Source: Rusavskia elegans (lineage: Eukaryota; Ascomycota; Lecanoromycetes; Teloschistales; Teloschistaceae). From it: a DNA stretch of 59,893 bases. The DNA lies in assembly GCA_011316305.1 (NCBI GenBank), contig SAUG01000141.1:1-59893 (forward strand), in the 5' to 3' direction. Both the position numbers and the translations under genes were made by a program. Below are positions 32,716 to 44,502 of this stretch, piece after piece (position 1 is the stretch's first letter; every line of letters starts with the position of its first letter). The notes beneath the pieces were generated by a model. It was not told where the DNA came from. It saw only the letters and a program-made list of their open reading frames with translations, and did not search any database.

Positions 32716-34574
32716 CTAGGAATCCGTGATACATCCATGACTAGCATCCGTCACGATACTTGCATACTTCTTCAATGTCCCCCTATTATACTTCGGGGGA
32801 GGCTGCCTCCACTCCTTCCTCCTCCTGTCCAACTCCTGCTCACTGACCAAAATGTCCAAATTTCTCGTCTCAGCGTCAATGACAATCTCATCCCCATCCC
32901 TTACCAACGCAATCGGACCCCGTTCTTGAGCCTCGGGGACAATATGTCCTATCAAGAAGCCATGAGACCCTCCACTGAACCTTCCATCGGTGAGAAGTGC
33001 CACATCTTTCCCCAGTCCGGCGCCCATGATGGCACTGCTGGGTTTGAGCATCTCAGGCATGCCAGGTCCGCCCTTGGGTCCCTCGTAGCGGATAATGACG
33101 ACCGTCTTCTCGCCCTTCTTGATGGCGCCTTGTTCGAGTGAAAGCACCATGTCGTCTTCCGAGTCAAATACCTTGGCTTTGCCCGTGAACCGAGTACCCT
33201 CCTTCCCAGTGATTTTACCTACGCATCCGCCTGGCGCCAGGCTGCCGCGCAGGATTTGAATATGGCCCGTCGCCTTGATGGGCGCAGTCAATGGCTTTAT
33301 GATGACTTGATCCGATGGGAAATCCGGGACGTTCTCCAGATTCTTGGCCAATGTTTGGCCGGTGACGGTCATGCCCTTGCCGGTGATGACTCCTTCTCTC
33401 AAGAGATATTTCAGAAGTGATGGTGTTCCACCAATGTTGTGTAGATCGGCCATGACATACTTGCCAGACGGTTTCAGATCAGCAAGGAACGGTATCCTGT
33501 TACTGACAGCTTGGAAGTCGTCGATTTTCAAATCAATTCCCACAGAGTGAGCGATCGCTATCAAGTGTAGCACCGCATTCGTAGAGCCGCCAGTAATCAT
33601 GATGACAACCATTGCATTTTCGAAAGCTTCTCTTGTGAGGATGTCTGAGGGCCGAATGTCTTCAGTTAGAAGCCTCTTGATGGCTCCGCCCGCAGCAAGA
33701 CATTCGAGCATCTTGGCTTTTGACTCGGCCGGGTTCGAGGACGACCCAGGTAATGTCATGCCCATTGTCTCAATAGCCGTAGCCATCGTGTTGGCGGTGT
33801 ACATGCCACCGCAAGCTCCACCTCCCGGGCATGCATTCCTTATAATGTCGTATCTCTGCTCTTCGTTGATCTCCCCTGTGATGAACTGCCCATAGGCCTG
33901 GAAAGCGGATATGATGTCGATGTCGGCATTGTCTTGCGTCTTCGCACAACCCGGCTTGATCGTCCCTCCATACACCATCAGTGATGGCCTGTTCACTCTC
34001 CCCATAGCCATGATCACCCCGGGCATGTTCTTGTCACATCCTGGTATTGATATATTCGCATCGTACCATTGCCCTCCCATGACGGTCTCGATCGAATCGG
34101 CAATCAGATCTCTTGATTGCAATGAATACCGCATGCCTTTTGTACCCATTGAGATTGCATCGCTGACGCCAACGGTGTTGAATTGGTACCCTATCAGCCC
34201 TTGTCTTTCGACTCCCTCCTTCACTTTGTGGTTGAGGTCCAGGAGATGCATGTTACAAGGATTGCCGGAATACCAGACCGACGATATACCCACTTGGGCC
34301 TTGGACATGTCTGACGGTTGGAGTCCGGTTGCATAGAGCATAGCTTGCGAGGCGCCTTGCGACTTGGGCTGTGTGACATGTTGACTGACTTTGTTCAATT
34401 GGGGACTTTGCTCGTCAGGTTTTCGACGAACGGGCGTTGTGCAAAGGTAACGAAGCCTGCAATTCGTTAGCTGGCACTGGCAGATACAGTCGGGTCAACG
34501 CACGTTGAGGTGGTGGGTCTTGGAGAGAAAGGGTGGGAGCGAAGCCCCAGAGCTTGCAATCTATTGATCGTCAT
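32716..34574 (-). CDS. ILV3: Dihydroxy-acid dehydratase (Ilv3), mitochondrial
   Basis: Two exons, 34574-34504 and 34456-32716 (47-nt intron, phase 2), giving 603 residues. This enzyme dehydrates 2,3-dihydroxy-isovalerate and 2,3-dihydroxy-3-methylvalerate in valine and isoleucine synthesis in the mitochondrial matrix. The first exon encodes a basic, Ser/Thr-rich presequence ([20 protein letters not shown]) continuing with [10 protein letters not shown]. Family blocks are clear: [31 protein letters not shown] and [18 protein letters not shown], whose Cys residues are expected iron-sulfur ligands, plus [20 protein letters not shown]. Length is normal for fungal DHAD. Its promoter shows no feature I can name. 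Confidence 0.97.
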
Positions 34575-35902
34575 CTCGATGGAGGCTTCTTCAATGATAC
34601 TATGCGGTTTGCCAGGGTTTTAGGACAAGCGAGCAGATGTTGCTTTGGAGCTATTGCGGTCAATGGGTGCGCCGCTTTTGGATATGTATCGTGGAAAAGT
34701 AGACTCTGAGATCTGGTACTACTACACACCGTCGGGATTTGGCTGATCAAGTCAAAGTTACGATCGCAATGCAGTCGTAGACCAGTGGAGAGAGTATGTA
34801 TGAGGACATCAAGTTAACCTCTGCTGACTAAAAAGGGCATTCAACGAGTGAATGAATCCCATTTTTACTCGCTTCCTTTCTCCAACATCCCAGTCTTTTA
34901 AGACCCTTTCTCCACAATGTCCAGCTGGTCGTCCATGGACTGCATGAAAGGAGCAACAACCAGCACCGATGGACCGCGAGGCTATACAGAGTACCCAAGC
35001 ACTTAATCACTATCTGGCCTCCCAAACGCCCCCAGACTTCCACCCAACCATTCTTCCTGCGCATTGCTTGGACCACCAGGCCACGTAGATCTCGAGGCAT
35101 TGAATCACACACTCAGCTACACCCCAGATCATTTTCGCACAGCCTTACTACGGCTATCTTACCAAAGCTCATCATAGCATCAGTACTCTTGCCCGCAAAA
35201 TGGGAGACCACGACGCCACGATACCCAGGGGTCGAGGTATTGAAAATTGGGGTGGCCGGGACTGGAACCTCCGGAGCAAGATGAAACATTTGAGGACTGG
35301 ACGTGGATGATGTATGATATGAGTTGGGAATATCAAAACTGAGACCTCTAATAATCAGCTATACATACCCGTCATCTTCTTTCTTCGCCGGTAAGCCACG
35401 CATACCAGGACGCACAACGATCCAAGTAGCAAAAGTCGCCCGCTTTCATATCAGACCTACGGCATGATAGAGAGTTGCAATCCAAGTATCAGTGGTTCGA
35501 GTAATTTGAAACAACAGCGGCTGACTGCCATGAGAGCAAAGAGTGATTCTCTCTGGGAAGCCTGAAAAGGAGTAGAATTCCTATTTCATGCAATCCGACA
35601 TCCACCCTCTGATGAATAGCGAGCCTGGACTTCCCTGGACCCTCACTGTCCAAGGTAAAGGTACGAAACTATCTATCGAATCCCAGGGCATCAAAGCAGC
35701 AAATTCAAATGCGAAACAAGCAATATTCTGCACCCCATTGCAAGAAAGCGAAAGACGCCAGTGGTATAAGAAACGCTCAAGGCACGCCGGCGGATGTACC
35801 AAGCATAGCAATACAAAAGTCCATTGTAGAGTAAAAGAAAAGGTCGTGACGCCGTCATAGTAGAAACAATATTATAAGGACTCTTCAACGAACTCTTCCC
35901 CT
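34575..35902. other. 1.3 kb gap, no convincing gene
   Basis: Upstream region of the ILV3 gene and 3' flank of the kinase gene. A 94-codon minus-strand ORF (35112-34828) is Trp/Leu/Cys-rich without motifs and is probably spurious. Confidence 0.5.
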
Positions 35903-37986
35903 TCACTCGTCCTCTTCCTCATCATCAATCTTCAAGCCACCTACAACAGCCATGTCTTGGCTGACCCACTCGGTGGCTTCCACCTTTTCTAGACTCCATC
36001 TCCGGCTGGCTCGGAGGAGCAAACCCTCAACAATCTTTCTTGCTCCTTCAAGTGATGCTCCCTTGTCAGAGTCCCATTCGCCATCGCTATCCGCCCATTT
36101 CACCCAACTCCATTCACATCGTGCGATGCGATGACTGGTGGGGCTTTTTCTTCTGCTGCCGGGTATTGGGTCGAATGGTAATCGGCCTTCCATGATGGCG
36201 TAGAGAAGCACTCCCAGAGCCCAGGCATCTGTAGCTCGTCCGTCATATTCCTGTCCCATGAGCACTTCGGGAGCAGCATAATCTTCGCTGCCACATCGTG
36301 TGTCCAGCATTGGTGATTCAGGGGGTTTGGGGATCCAACGGCCCAGACCGAGATCGGTGAGAGTGATGATAGGATGAGGGTGTGCCTGCCAGTCCGTAGC
36401 TCTAGATAGATCAGATGCTGACATGTTGACCAGTACATCTAGACACACTTCAATCACCATTCAGATAAATCATATGTGTGACACTCACTCTCAAGCTTGA
36501 TATCCCGATGGACGATGTATTGACTGTGTAGGTGCCGAACAGCTGCTACCAGCTCCGTGAATATGCGCTGGATTAGACTTGGCACAAGAAGGTCAAGCCT
36601 CAGACTTGCTAGCTCGAACAAATCTCCACCCGGACAATAGTTGAGGATCAGCAAAGCTCGACGATCTTCGATGCTGACTGCTTTCAGATGCACGAGGGAA
36701 GGATGATGTACAGCCTTGAGGATCTCCAGCTCCCGCTTCAAGGATATCTCCACTTTCTGCTCATCAGCACCTCCAGCCGGGCCCTGTTCACAGATTTTGA
36801 CGGCTACCAGAGACTTCGGCTCAAGACCATGTTCATCGACCAAGGAATGACCGGTGATTGAAGCACGCCTGACGTCTTGGCTCGTGGCTAGCATGACCGT
36901 ACTGAATGTTCCCTTACCCAGCTGACGGACAGCCCGCCAAGACTTCAGCTTGCCAGTCTGGACGGTTCGAGCGCTGTATGTCAATGCAAGTGGCTCGTTC
37001 TGGACCGGAGGACTCAACGATCGATTCACAAGTTCGCTACTGTCATCTTTCGCTTGATCACTTCGAGGAGGTGTGGGTGGCTTCGGTATGGGTAGAGCGA
37101 TACCTCGTTGGACAGCCAGGTACTCTTCTCGGTGCATGGGTTGCTCGGGCGGTGAGCGTGGCACGGCGCTCATGGGAGCGATCGTCCCAGAGACGGCGAT
37201 ATTCCGGGTTCGAGGTATCGGTATGCCCTCGGGAACATAGTCACTGAGGCTTCGGTTCCTTGCATGACTTGCCGCGTTGATCTTCATGACTTCGGGATCG
37301 ATGCGCAATGGGGTCCTACGCTTCTTTGGCGAATTACGAACGGAAACGACTGGTTCGCCATCCTCACCAACTTCTTCAGCAATGTCTGCAACTCCCGAGG
37401 CCGCGCCGTCACTTTCCGCTTGTTCGAAAGCAGTGTTCCAAGGGTTTGGGGAGCCGAGGACAGCCATGGGAGAGGGCAACGGCGTCATGTCAACTAGCGG
37501 TCCAACGCCGGGCGATGAGAAGGCAGAGCTCGGAGACAGGGAACCTGCGCGATGCCTTGAAGCGGAGAGCACTGATCGTGAGCTGCCGCTTCGAGAGGGC
37601 AAACCGATGGAGGATGAAGCTTGGTATATGGGTATTTCGGTATCTTTGGCAGGCGATGTTGGTAGGTTGATCGACTTGTTCCGCTTTGGTCTACTGTCAA
37701 GATTGAGTTGTGCTTGAAGGCCCAGTCCGGCACTGAGTAGACTTGGAGGCTGTGAGGATACTATCGTCGGATGCGCTTGTGAAGGAGCGGTATCAAGAGG
37801 ATGGAGAGAGGCATTGTACTGGAATGGCGGCGATATGGAAGGTCCATGGCTGGAACTTGGTGAGTCAGTCGTTCCTGCATCTATCTGCTCATGACGGGTC
37901 TCTGTGTGTGACATCAAACCGTGGGAGTGTCGAAGTGGATCTGACCCAACAGCGGGGGTCGATAGATTAGTAGCTGCAGAGGTCAT
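35903..37986 (-). CDS. Ser/Thr protein kinase, Prr1-like, with DLG variant
   Basis: Two exons, 37986-36489 and 36438-35903 (50-nt intron, phase 1, splitting the catalytic loop), giving 677 residues. About 350 disordered N-terminal residues rich in Ser/Pro precede the kinase domain. Motifs: glycine loop QLGKGTFSTVML; beta-3 VAVKI; HRDIKLEN (Asp495, Asn500); D-L-G at 528-530 in place of D-F-G; C-G-S-E-D-Y-A-A-P-E activation segment; acidic C-terminal tail. Catalytic residues are intact, so it should be active. The CGSEDYAAPE segment and domain layout resemble the fungal Prr1/CaMK-like group (nutrient, ion or pheromone signalling). The subfamily assignment is tentative. Confidence 0.88.
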
Positions 37987-39448
37987 TGGCGGAACGTGTC
38001 ACCAGAATTGGCGTGCGCATGTTCTCGTGAGGACGCCCTCAGCAGAGGAGGAGGTCCTTGAGCGGAGTTGAGTGTTGAGTGAACGGAATGAATGGGCGGC
38101 TGGCTCAGCTCAGCTTCCATGGGTTTTAGTTCTAGACCGTACCGGCGCCAAGAATTGGAATCCGGGCGACTGCATTGGTCGACAGATCATTTTGGTTTCT
38201 TTACCTTACCCGAGATCGACTAAGCTCTTTGCGGCCTTTCTTCATCTCGACTTTGCCGAATCAAGTCGATCCGTTGAGCTTATCGTCTGCCACGAGGTGT
38301 TTCAAAATTGGGACGCGCTCGAACGCGCTGTGCTACCATGGACTGGTAGAATCAGATCGGAAACAATTTGCAAAACATCTCCACCATCAGTCAACTTTTA
38401 CCAACAAGTACTCCGCCACCATCTTTCATGCTCTCAGCACTGTAAGCGATTGCTATGCGGAATCACTGAACAATCAGATCGAACTAGCAGTACGAGAGGA
38501 CAATTGTCAGCGTACTGCACAGTCATCGCATGCATCGCCGTTGCACTCTGACCGACCTCTATTAGTATTCAAGAAAGGTAATAAAGTTCTGATCAAAACG
38601 TTTTCCTGACGATCGAGTGAGCGTAATTTCCATGACTCTTCAACTTGGCTTTCCCAGTGACCCAGCAAGACACCTGTTGCATTTGAGGTGCAACAGAAAT
38701 GCTGCAAAATACCAGCGTGCGTCGAGAAGAAGCAACTTAAGCATAATTAAACCTAATCAGCATCGCGATGCCAAATTGACTATACGCACGACGTGGGACT
38801 ATGTCCCTATTCAGGTTAGCTGTCATGCAGGGCCCAACGTTCACACAGCCTCGGCATGATGCATAGAGAGGGTGAACCCGCCTGAAACTGTTTGATCAAG
38901 CAAAACCACGCATCGGGTGAGCCGCTGGTAAATTAATATGGACCGCCCGCTTTTGCTACTTAATAATTTCTGTATTATTATTATCTACCGCAGATGCAGT
39001 TGTCTGTACGGAGGATGACACCAATAGTCTTCACCACGTGCTAGAAGCCGCCCGTAGCCTACGGTCGCCCGGACTACCTGGAGACCCCGCCTAGATTGCT
39101 AGCATGTGGCGAGGACTTGCGGTGTGCGCTGCCGTTTCTTTATGACCACCTTGAAAAAAGACTCTAAGAAGTCGAAGTAATTGCCTGTAATACGTGTACT
39201 CTTTCATCAAATATGTATACTAAAGATGTTTTTCATCTACGTCCTGCAATATAATGTTAAGATGTACGCGTGAAGTTTTCCCAATGGAATAAATTCTGAA
39301 CCAAATACTTGCTTCCGGATATCATACAACATCAATCATCTTACAACAAGACTGATACATGGCATTCGCAAGCTTCACACCAAATCACGCGTCCGGAAAT
39401 CTTCGACATCCCAAACCCAGGGAATACTCGCAAGGGATCCTCATCATC
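37987..39448. other. 1.46 kb gap with AT-rich stretch, no convincing gene
   Basis: Kinase promoter on the left. The 38.9-39.3 kb part is AT-rich (runs such as ttattattattatct near 38976). ORFs at 38072-38609 have no ATG-linked protein-like features. Nothing else is recognised. Confidence 0.5.
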
Positions 39449-40138
39449 TTATCTGAGACCGTCGCTGCTTTCTCTTTCTGGGGGGATTTCGACAACGATT
39501 GGTGCCACCGGTACACCGAGTCCACCCACTATAATCGCACTGACATCCCCAAAGTATCCCGGCGGTCCGACCAAGAATCCAGGATCCAGTATGGGGTTAG
39601 GATGAATCGACACATTTTTCGGGGCCACGAAACCCTTTTCGCCCGCCTTGGAACCATTTGCCGGCGGTGGCGGGAATTCAATGAGAACGCCCCTGACACC
39701 AGCCTGCATACCTTTCTTAGCACTCCTCCCAATGTTGAGGAGCATACACTCAATGGTGATGTTCTGGAAACCTTGTACGCATGTTGAGTAGTCGAACTCC
39801 AGGAGGTTGGACCTCCCCAAGCCAACGAGGTGGGCCTGGCATGCCTCAGGGTCGTCGGCGCTGTTGTTCGGGCCGATGGCGGTGTAGGTGGCGTATACCA
39901 TTGGGGGATCCTTAAGCGGGGCTAACGAGCAGAGAGCGTTGATAGCGACGTCGCAATTGGGCTGGACCTTGACGGAGGCAGTCTTACCAAAGGTGTCGTA
40001 AAGTTGTGCATTTTCGCTAACGCAGGTACTATTTCCGCGGACGAAGGGCACGGCCGGGTATGCTTGGCCGAGACCGAGAGTGACGAACTCGAGAGAGAAG
40101 ATGAGTCGGAAGAGGCTGGAGCGGTATAAGTTGCACAT
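39449..40138 (-). CDS. Predicted secreted Cys-containing protein
   Basis: A single exon of 229 residues. An N-terminal signal peptide (SSLFRLIFSLEFVTLGLGQA) is followed by a mature region with six Cys residues in the first 110 residues (NSTCVS, QPNCDVA, NALCSLA, PEACQAH, YSTCVQG, IECML), several N-glycosylation sequons (NST, NNS, NIT, NGS, NVS), and a Gly/Pro/Val-rich C-terminus without a clear GPI signal. Even Cys number and small size suit an extracellular protein. No domain is recognised, so function is unknown; an effector or wall role would be speculation. Confidence 0.7.
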   Translation of the reverse strand: MCNLYRSSLFRLIFSLEFVTLGLGQAYPAVPFVRGNSTCVSENAQLYDTFGKTASVKVQPNCDVAINALCSLAPLKDPPMVYATYTAIGPNNSADDPEACQAHLVGLGRSNLLEFDYSTCVQGFQNITIECMLLNIGRSAKKGMQAGVRGVLIEFPPPPANGSKAGEKGFVAPKNVSIHPNPILDPGFLVGPPGYFGDVSAIIVGGLGVPVAPIVVEIPPERESSDGLR

Positions 40139-42146
40139 GGTTGCAAGTCTTCGACGGTGTTAGGGAATAGGGGCGTTGATGAAAGTGTCGCGACGACAGT
40201 CGTACTGTACTGTAGAGACCGAACGGACCAGGACCGATCCTTATCAGAATTTCCGACACCCTTTTCTCTCGGCGGAATGAGCGCGACCTTTTGTATCCCT
40301 GTGGATCACCCTGAGACCGCTCCCTGGTATGCGCCGGGTCGGATCTCAAACCGTCAATGCAAGCGCATATCGCATCAAAAGCCGCACTACCTTAGCTGGG
40401 TGAGGCCCTGCCAAGGACGAAACGTTGTGTGCGCCGGAGTTTTTCAATTGAAACGACTATATATAGGCAGTGTTTGGTCCATACGGGGACTTCCCCTGAC
40501 CATCCGATATGGAGAACATCTAAGACTGTTGATACTGTTAAGACATTTTGCTTTGCCGGGCGTTGCTCCTGGCGGACAGAGAACAGGCAACAGCGATGGC
40601 AGAGAAGTAGACTATGGAGATGCTTGGTGCGAAGGATTAATTGACCATTAACCCTTTTTAATATTTTTAACCACGCCGGATGTAGAGAGCTGTAAATGAA
40701 CGGTCGCGGTACGCTTGGCACTTCACGGAAAAGCCGATCAAGTGCGATGGTGTTCAGATGACTGAAGTACCTCCCAGGCGTTTGCGATTGCTGACAATGC
40801 AAGATGATGCTATAGACAGAGAGCGTCAAAGGCACAACGCATCCTAACCGCGTGTCTGTGATGAAAATCCTATTACTTTCGGGTTGCTCATTGCACTGCA
40901 TTGCATCATCACATAAGGACAAGACGGTTCCTGTACAAGCAGCTAGAAAATACATCATGGCTGGGTGGGAACAGTGGCTCTGTCCAGGTGTTGGGTTGCT
41001 GTTGTCGTAATGCGGATGTTGTGATGTGAACTCAAGGATGCTGTAGAGGTCCCCCGAATGATATCATTGGCCCTGGTGTTGGGGTAGCTTTTGGGCAGTC
41101 GCTGCTATTGTAAATAATGCTGATGTCTCCGTCTTTGAGATAATCGACTTAACGAAGAGATTCGCTCAAGACGCGTTCGCAGCTTCTCAGTCGGCTCTTG
41201 GTATTCTGAAACAATGCCTCTTTACGAGGAAACGAGCTCGCTCCATGGGTCCGTTTGCCCTGTCCGTTCTGGATGCTTTTCCATGTGATGATAATCGTCT
41301 TTTGATGGGTGAAAGGAAACAGAAATCCTTCAGATGCGTGTTCTGTCATGTCACAGAGAAATCGCTATGCGAGGCGCACAGCAGCCGTTGCCTCATTGAA
41401 AGATATCGTTCTATCGATCGCTCGGATGTCCGGTGTAGACGGACAAATACAAGTGACTCTTGCGAGGGGAACTTATTGACTGGAGGGCCGAGGGAAGAGG
41501 CTAGCAGATGAAGGGATAACACTACGGTCGTAGCTGGACTGCTTTGGAAGACAAAAGTGAAAATTGTGGTCAATTGTGATTTTCTGCCCCTAGGGGTCGG
41601 TTTGGTGGAGACGTGTGTGATGCTTGGCTGAAAGAGGCTTTGGCTCGCCGTTCTCTACAGTAGTCAGGGTGGGTGGTGAAGAGATTCCTTTGGCTCGAAG
41701 CGCCCTTCCATTATGGGAACGAGGCGGTATGTCTCTATTTTCGCACAGCAGCCCGTGCAAGATTTTGTGAGTATCATACAAGAACAGTGGTAGCTCCATA
41801 AGTTGCGAGATATTGTCCACGTCACAATGAGGTAGACTCGGTGAGCTTACCCTTAATGAACGCTATACAAAGTGTCGATGATCTCATATGCTACCAGAAG
41901 TCATTGTCATTATTGGTCCCCGGCACTGGATGGCCTTGGCCTTGGCCAGTGTAAGATGCGAATGCTTGTTGAAATTCATTCGCTATTGCGATGCGGTAAG
42001 AAAATATCAGTAAAAGCACTCAACAGATTCAGCAGGCATCTAGGTACTGACAGTAATGTGTCATTTGGCCACATTGACTTTGAGCTTGCTTCTCGACGGC
42101 TTCGGGGAGCCTATTATAGTCAGATACTGCTAACATCATGTTTCAG
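40139..42146. other. 2.0 kb gap, no convincing gene
   Basis: A 188-codon ATG-initiated minus-strand ORF (40958-40392) is the longest candidate. It lacks motifs, has unusual Cys/His/Leu composition and no homologue I recognise. A tatatatagg box sits near 40459. I leave the region unannotated. Confidence 0.45.
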
Positions 42147-43371
42147 TCAAGCTGCAGTGAATTCCACATACCAATGCTGAAATCTCTTGATTCGGTTTCG
42201 ATCCTGCGTTGATACGATTAAATTTAGAGTCTGGGAAAAAGGAAGCGAATAAGCGGCTTACTGTTGGATGAGTCGAAAGAAATTGAGGCGTGGCGGATTT
42301 GTTTGCTTTCGCCATGCGGTTCCATCTGCCTTGAATCAGCATCGGTTCTATGTTCATGTCATCTACGAACACTTTGAGAGCTTCTTCAGGATTGTAGCAG
42401 CTTTGTGCCATCATGACTGCTGTCCTGTTAGAAGGAGCGTCGAGAATAATATCCGATCTTAAGATAGTTGCATACGCAGTCCCAGGTAATCGGCCTCCGT
42501 CTGATAACAGCCGATCAGCAAAAGGAATACTCGCGGCGGCTACGACTGTCGTACCTCTTGTGCTCTCGAGTTAGGAAGCTCGAGCCCGTAGCTCAGGACA
42601 ATTTGGGTCAGTTGTGCTGAATTATCAATGAAAAACGTGACAAGTCCAAGGATTAGAGTCATGAGATAAGGCAAGCTTGCATTCTCCTGAGCATGGTGAG
42701 CGACATTGTGCGCAATCTCATGGCCCAGAATTGACGCGAGACCGTCTTCATTATTGCAGAAGGGCATGATGCCGCTGAAGACGAAGATCTTATTCCTATA
42801 ATATTGTTCGTTTAGAAATGTTACTTGCCACATCGGTCATTAAACATGAAGGTACGGGGCACGCTTACCCCGGTATCACAAAAGCGTTGAGCTCCTCGTC
42901 GTCGTCAATTACGTGGAACTCGACATCTCCCTTCAGGCCACTGTTAGGCAACAATCTCTCCAGCACTCGGCCAACCATCTTATGTCTCGGATCGTCAGGC
43001 CTAAGTATCTGGTCATGATAGTCTTGCATCACGTGCTGGTATGAGGTTCTGCCGAGCTCGGCCTCGTACTCTTCGCTGACGCACACGAAACGCCATCGAC
43101 CGGTTACTGGAGCTCTTTCCATGTTGCTCCCGATCCATACCACGACGCAACCGCTAACCAAAGTGACGCCAACGCGAAACTGTTGAGACGTACTCCATAA
43201 GTCGCGGGTTTCGCGAAAGCGATGGTAGTTGGGACGATGGGAACTGTACTGCCGACATGGCACTGAAGAGCAGGGAATAGGTTTCCATCGAGATACGCCA
43301 GGCGGAGGCGGCAGAGACTTGATAAGGGAAGGTTTTAGAAGTGAACGGGTGATTGGACGGCGGCAAAACAT
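42147..43371 (-). CDS. OMA1: Mitochondrial inner-membrane metalloprotease OMA1
   Basis: Five exons: 43371-42869, 42795-42555, a 25-nt exon 42500-42476, 42416-42262 and 42203-42147, giving 326 residues. Introns are 73, 54, 59 and 58 nt. This M48 zinc protease acts in mitochondrial quality control. The presequence is basic (MFCRRPITRSLLKPSLIKSL). A TM-like segment (RVGVTLVSGCVVVWIG) precedes the protease domain. The zinc motif H-E-I-A-H at 193-197 is followed by E-A-D-Y-L-G-L (third ligand Glu250), encoded by the 25-nt micro-exon. A conserved F-L-S-T-H-P with R-I-x-R-F and W forms the C-terminus. The exon-3/4 join using CAGCAG restores the expected GLLMMAQSCYNP. Confidence 0.92.
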
Positions 43372-43771
43372 GGTGGAAAGAGGTGATAGTACGAACAGCC
43401 TTTCATGAGATTGATCGAGCCGTCAAACAAGCCATAGCGGTCTTGAGAGTAGTCGGTGATAGCAACCTGCGAGAACCTACATGCAGGGAATTGCACTTTA
43501 GATGCAGCTGATCCATTGCGGAAGATTTTTGCATGCAAGGAGGCAAGGTGTCGGTCGCCTCGGCTACAATCTTATAATATGTCGGCAAAATCGGGGTGTT
43601 TTCTTGGCATCGGCTCAACGGTTGCAAGTTCAGTTCACGGCATATAGACTGAAATCAAGTCGAAGTTTCGGTATATACATGGAACTGACGGGAGCATCAA
43701 GCTAGCATAGACAAAGTGTGTGTCCTACATATGGCCATGATGATCCACAACAGAAGAGACATGTCGCACCA
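43372..43771. other. Intergenic between two leftward genes
   Basis: 400 bp between the OMA1 start and the stop of the four-TM gene. No coding signal is seen. Confidence 0.6.
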
Positions 43772-44502
43772 TCAGCCCCGACGAATGATAGAAGCACCGA
43801 AGGTACCCCCGGTACCACGATCTATAAGTTCAATTGCGTCTCCGGTGTTCGAGGGGTCAAAGTTGCCACCATCCGTGATTCTGGTAGCTGCATGTTGAGG
43901 AGGGAGTGAGCGGTACCTCGCCAGTATGATGAAAGCGCTTGCGAAGAGTAGGCCACTGTCGGGAACAGTGAGCTCGTAGGCCATCACAGGAAGGAGGGCG
44001 TGTCCCACCACTCGAGCACCGTGAATATGACGGCTGGCGTCCACGTCTTGAAAGGTGGTGGAGCGAAGAGCTTCTGAAAGTTGGTCGTTTTTCGGTGGAA
44101 CGAAGCCGCAAAAGAAGCGCACCAAAGAGCTCCTATGAATAGGTCGACAGTGATGCGAATCAGAAGATGAAGGAGCCGTTTGATTCTGCCAGGGCCAATT
44201 GCAGGGTGGATGATGGGGTCGAAGTGAGTGAGATAAACGGCGAAGTTGACGAAGGTCAATGTCGCGGCAGTCGCTGTAAGGATATCAGAGGACCGACACC
44301 TCGAGGTAGGAATCAACGTCTTACCACCCAAGGCAGCAGCCATCTCGATGCTCTCGTACGTCCAGCGGCCACTGTCGGCACAGGTGATGGCGATAGTCAC
44401 GACGTAAGCTACATTGGTGAGTAGTTGAAGGATGCGGATAAGAAGAAACTTCCTGTCCCAGCCTGGGCGGTGTAGAGATGCTTTCGACCCGACTGAATCC
44501 AT
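43772..44502 (-). CDS. Four-transmembrane MARVEL-like protein
   Basis: Three exons: 44502-44325, 44273-44009 and 43955-43772, giving 208 residues. Introns are 51 and 53 nt. Four hydrophobic helices: FLLIRILQLLTNVAYVVTIA; ALGATAATLTFVNFAVYLTHF; LIRITVDLFIGALWCASFAA; and VIFTVLECGLLFASAFIILA, the last created by the exon-2/3 junction. Short loops and a hydrophilic C-terminal tail of about 45 residues complete it. Four-helix topology and size fit the fungal MARVEL-type/integral membrane families. No catalytic motif is seen and function is unknown. The clean fourth helix after splicing supports the model. Confidence 0.78.

Noticed and set aside
38072..38609. Two overlapping ORFs of 144-159 codons upstream of the kinase
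   Set aside because: Non-ATG or weak starts, no motif, different frames over the same DNA; more likely promoter and 5' UTR.
40392..40958. 188-codon minus-strand ORF with a true ATG pair
   Set aside because: No motif, signal peptide or recognisable homologue; odd Cys/His/Leu composition; possible but unsupported.
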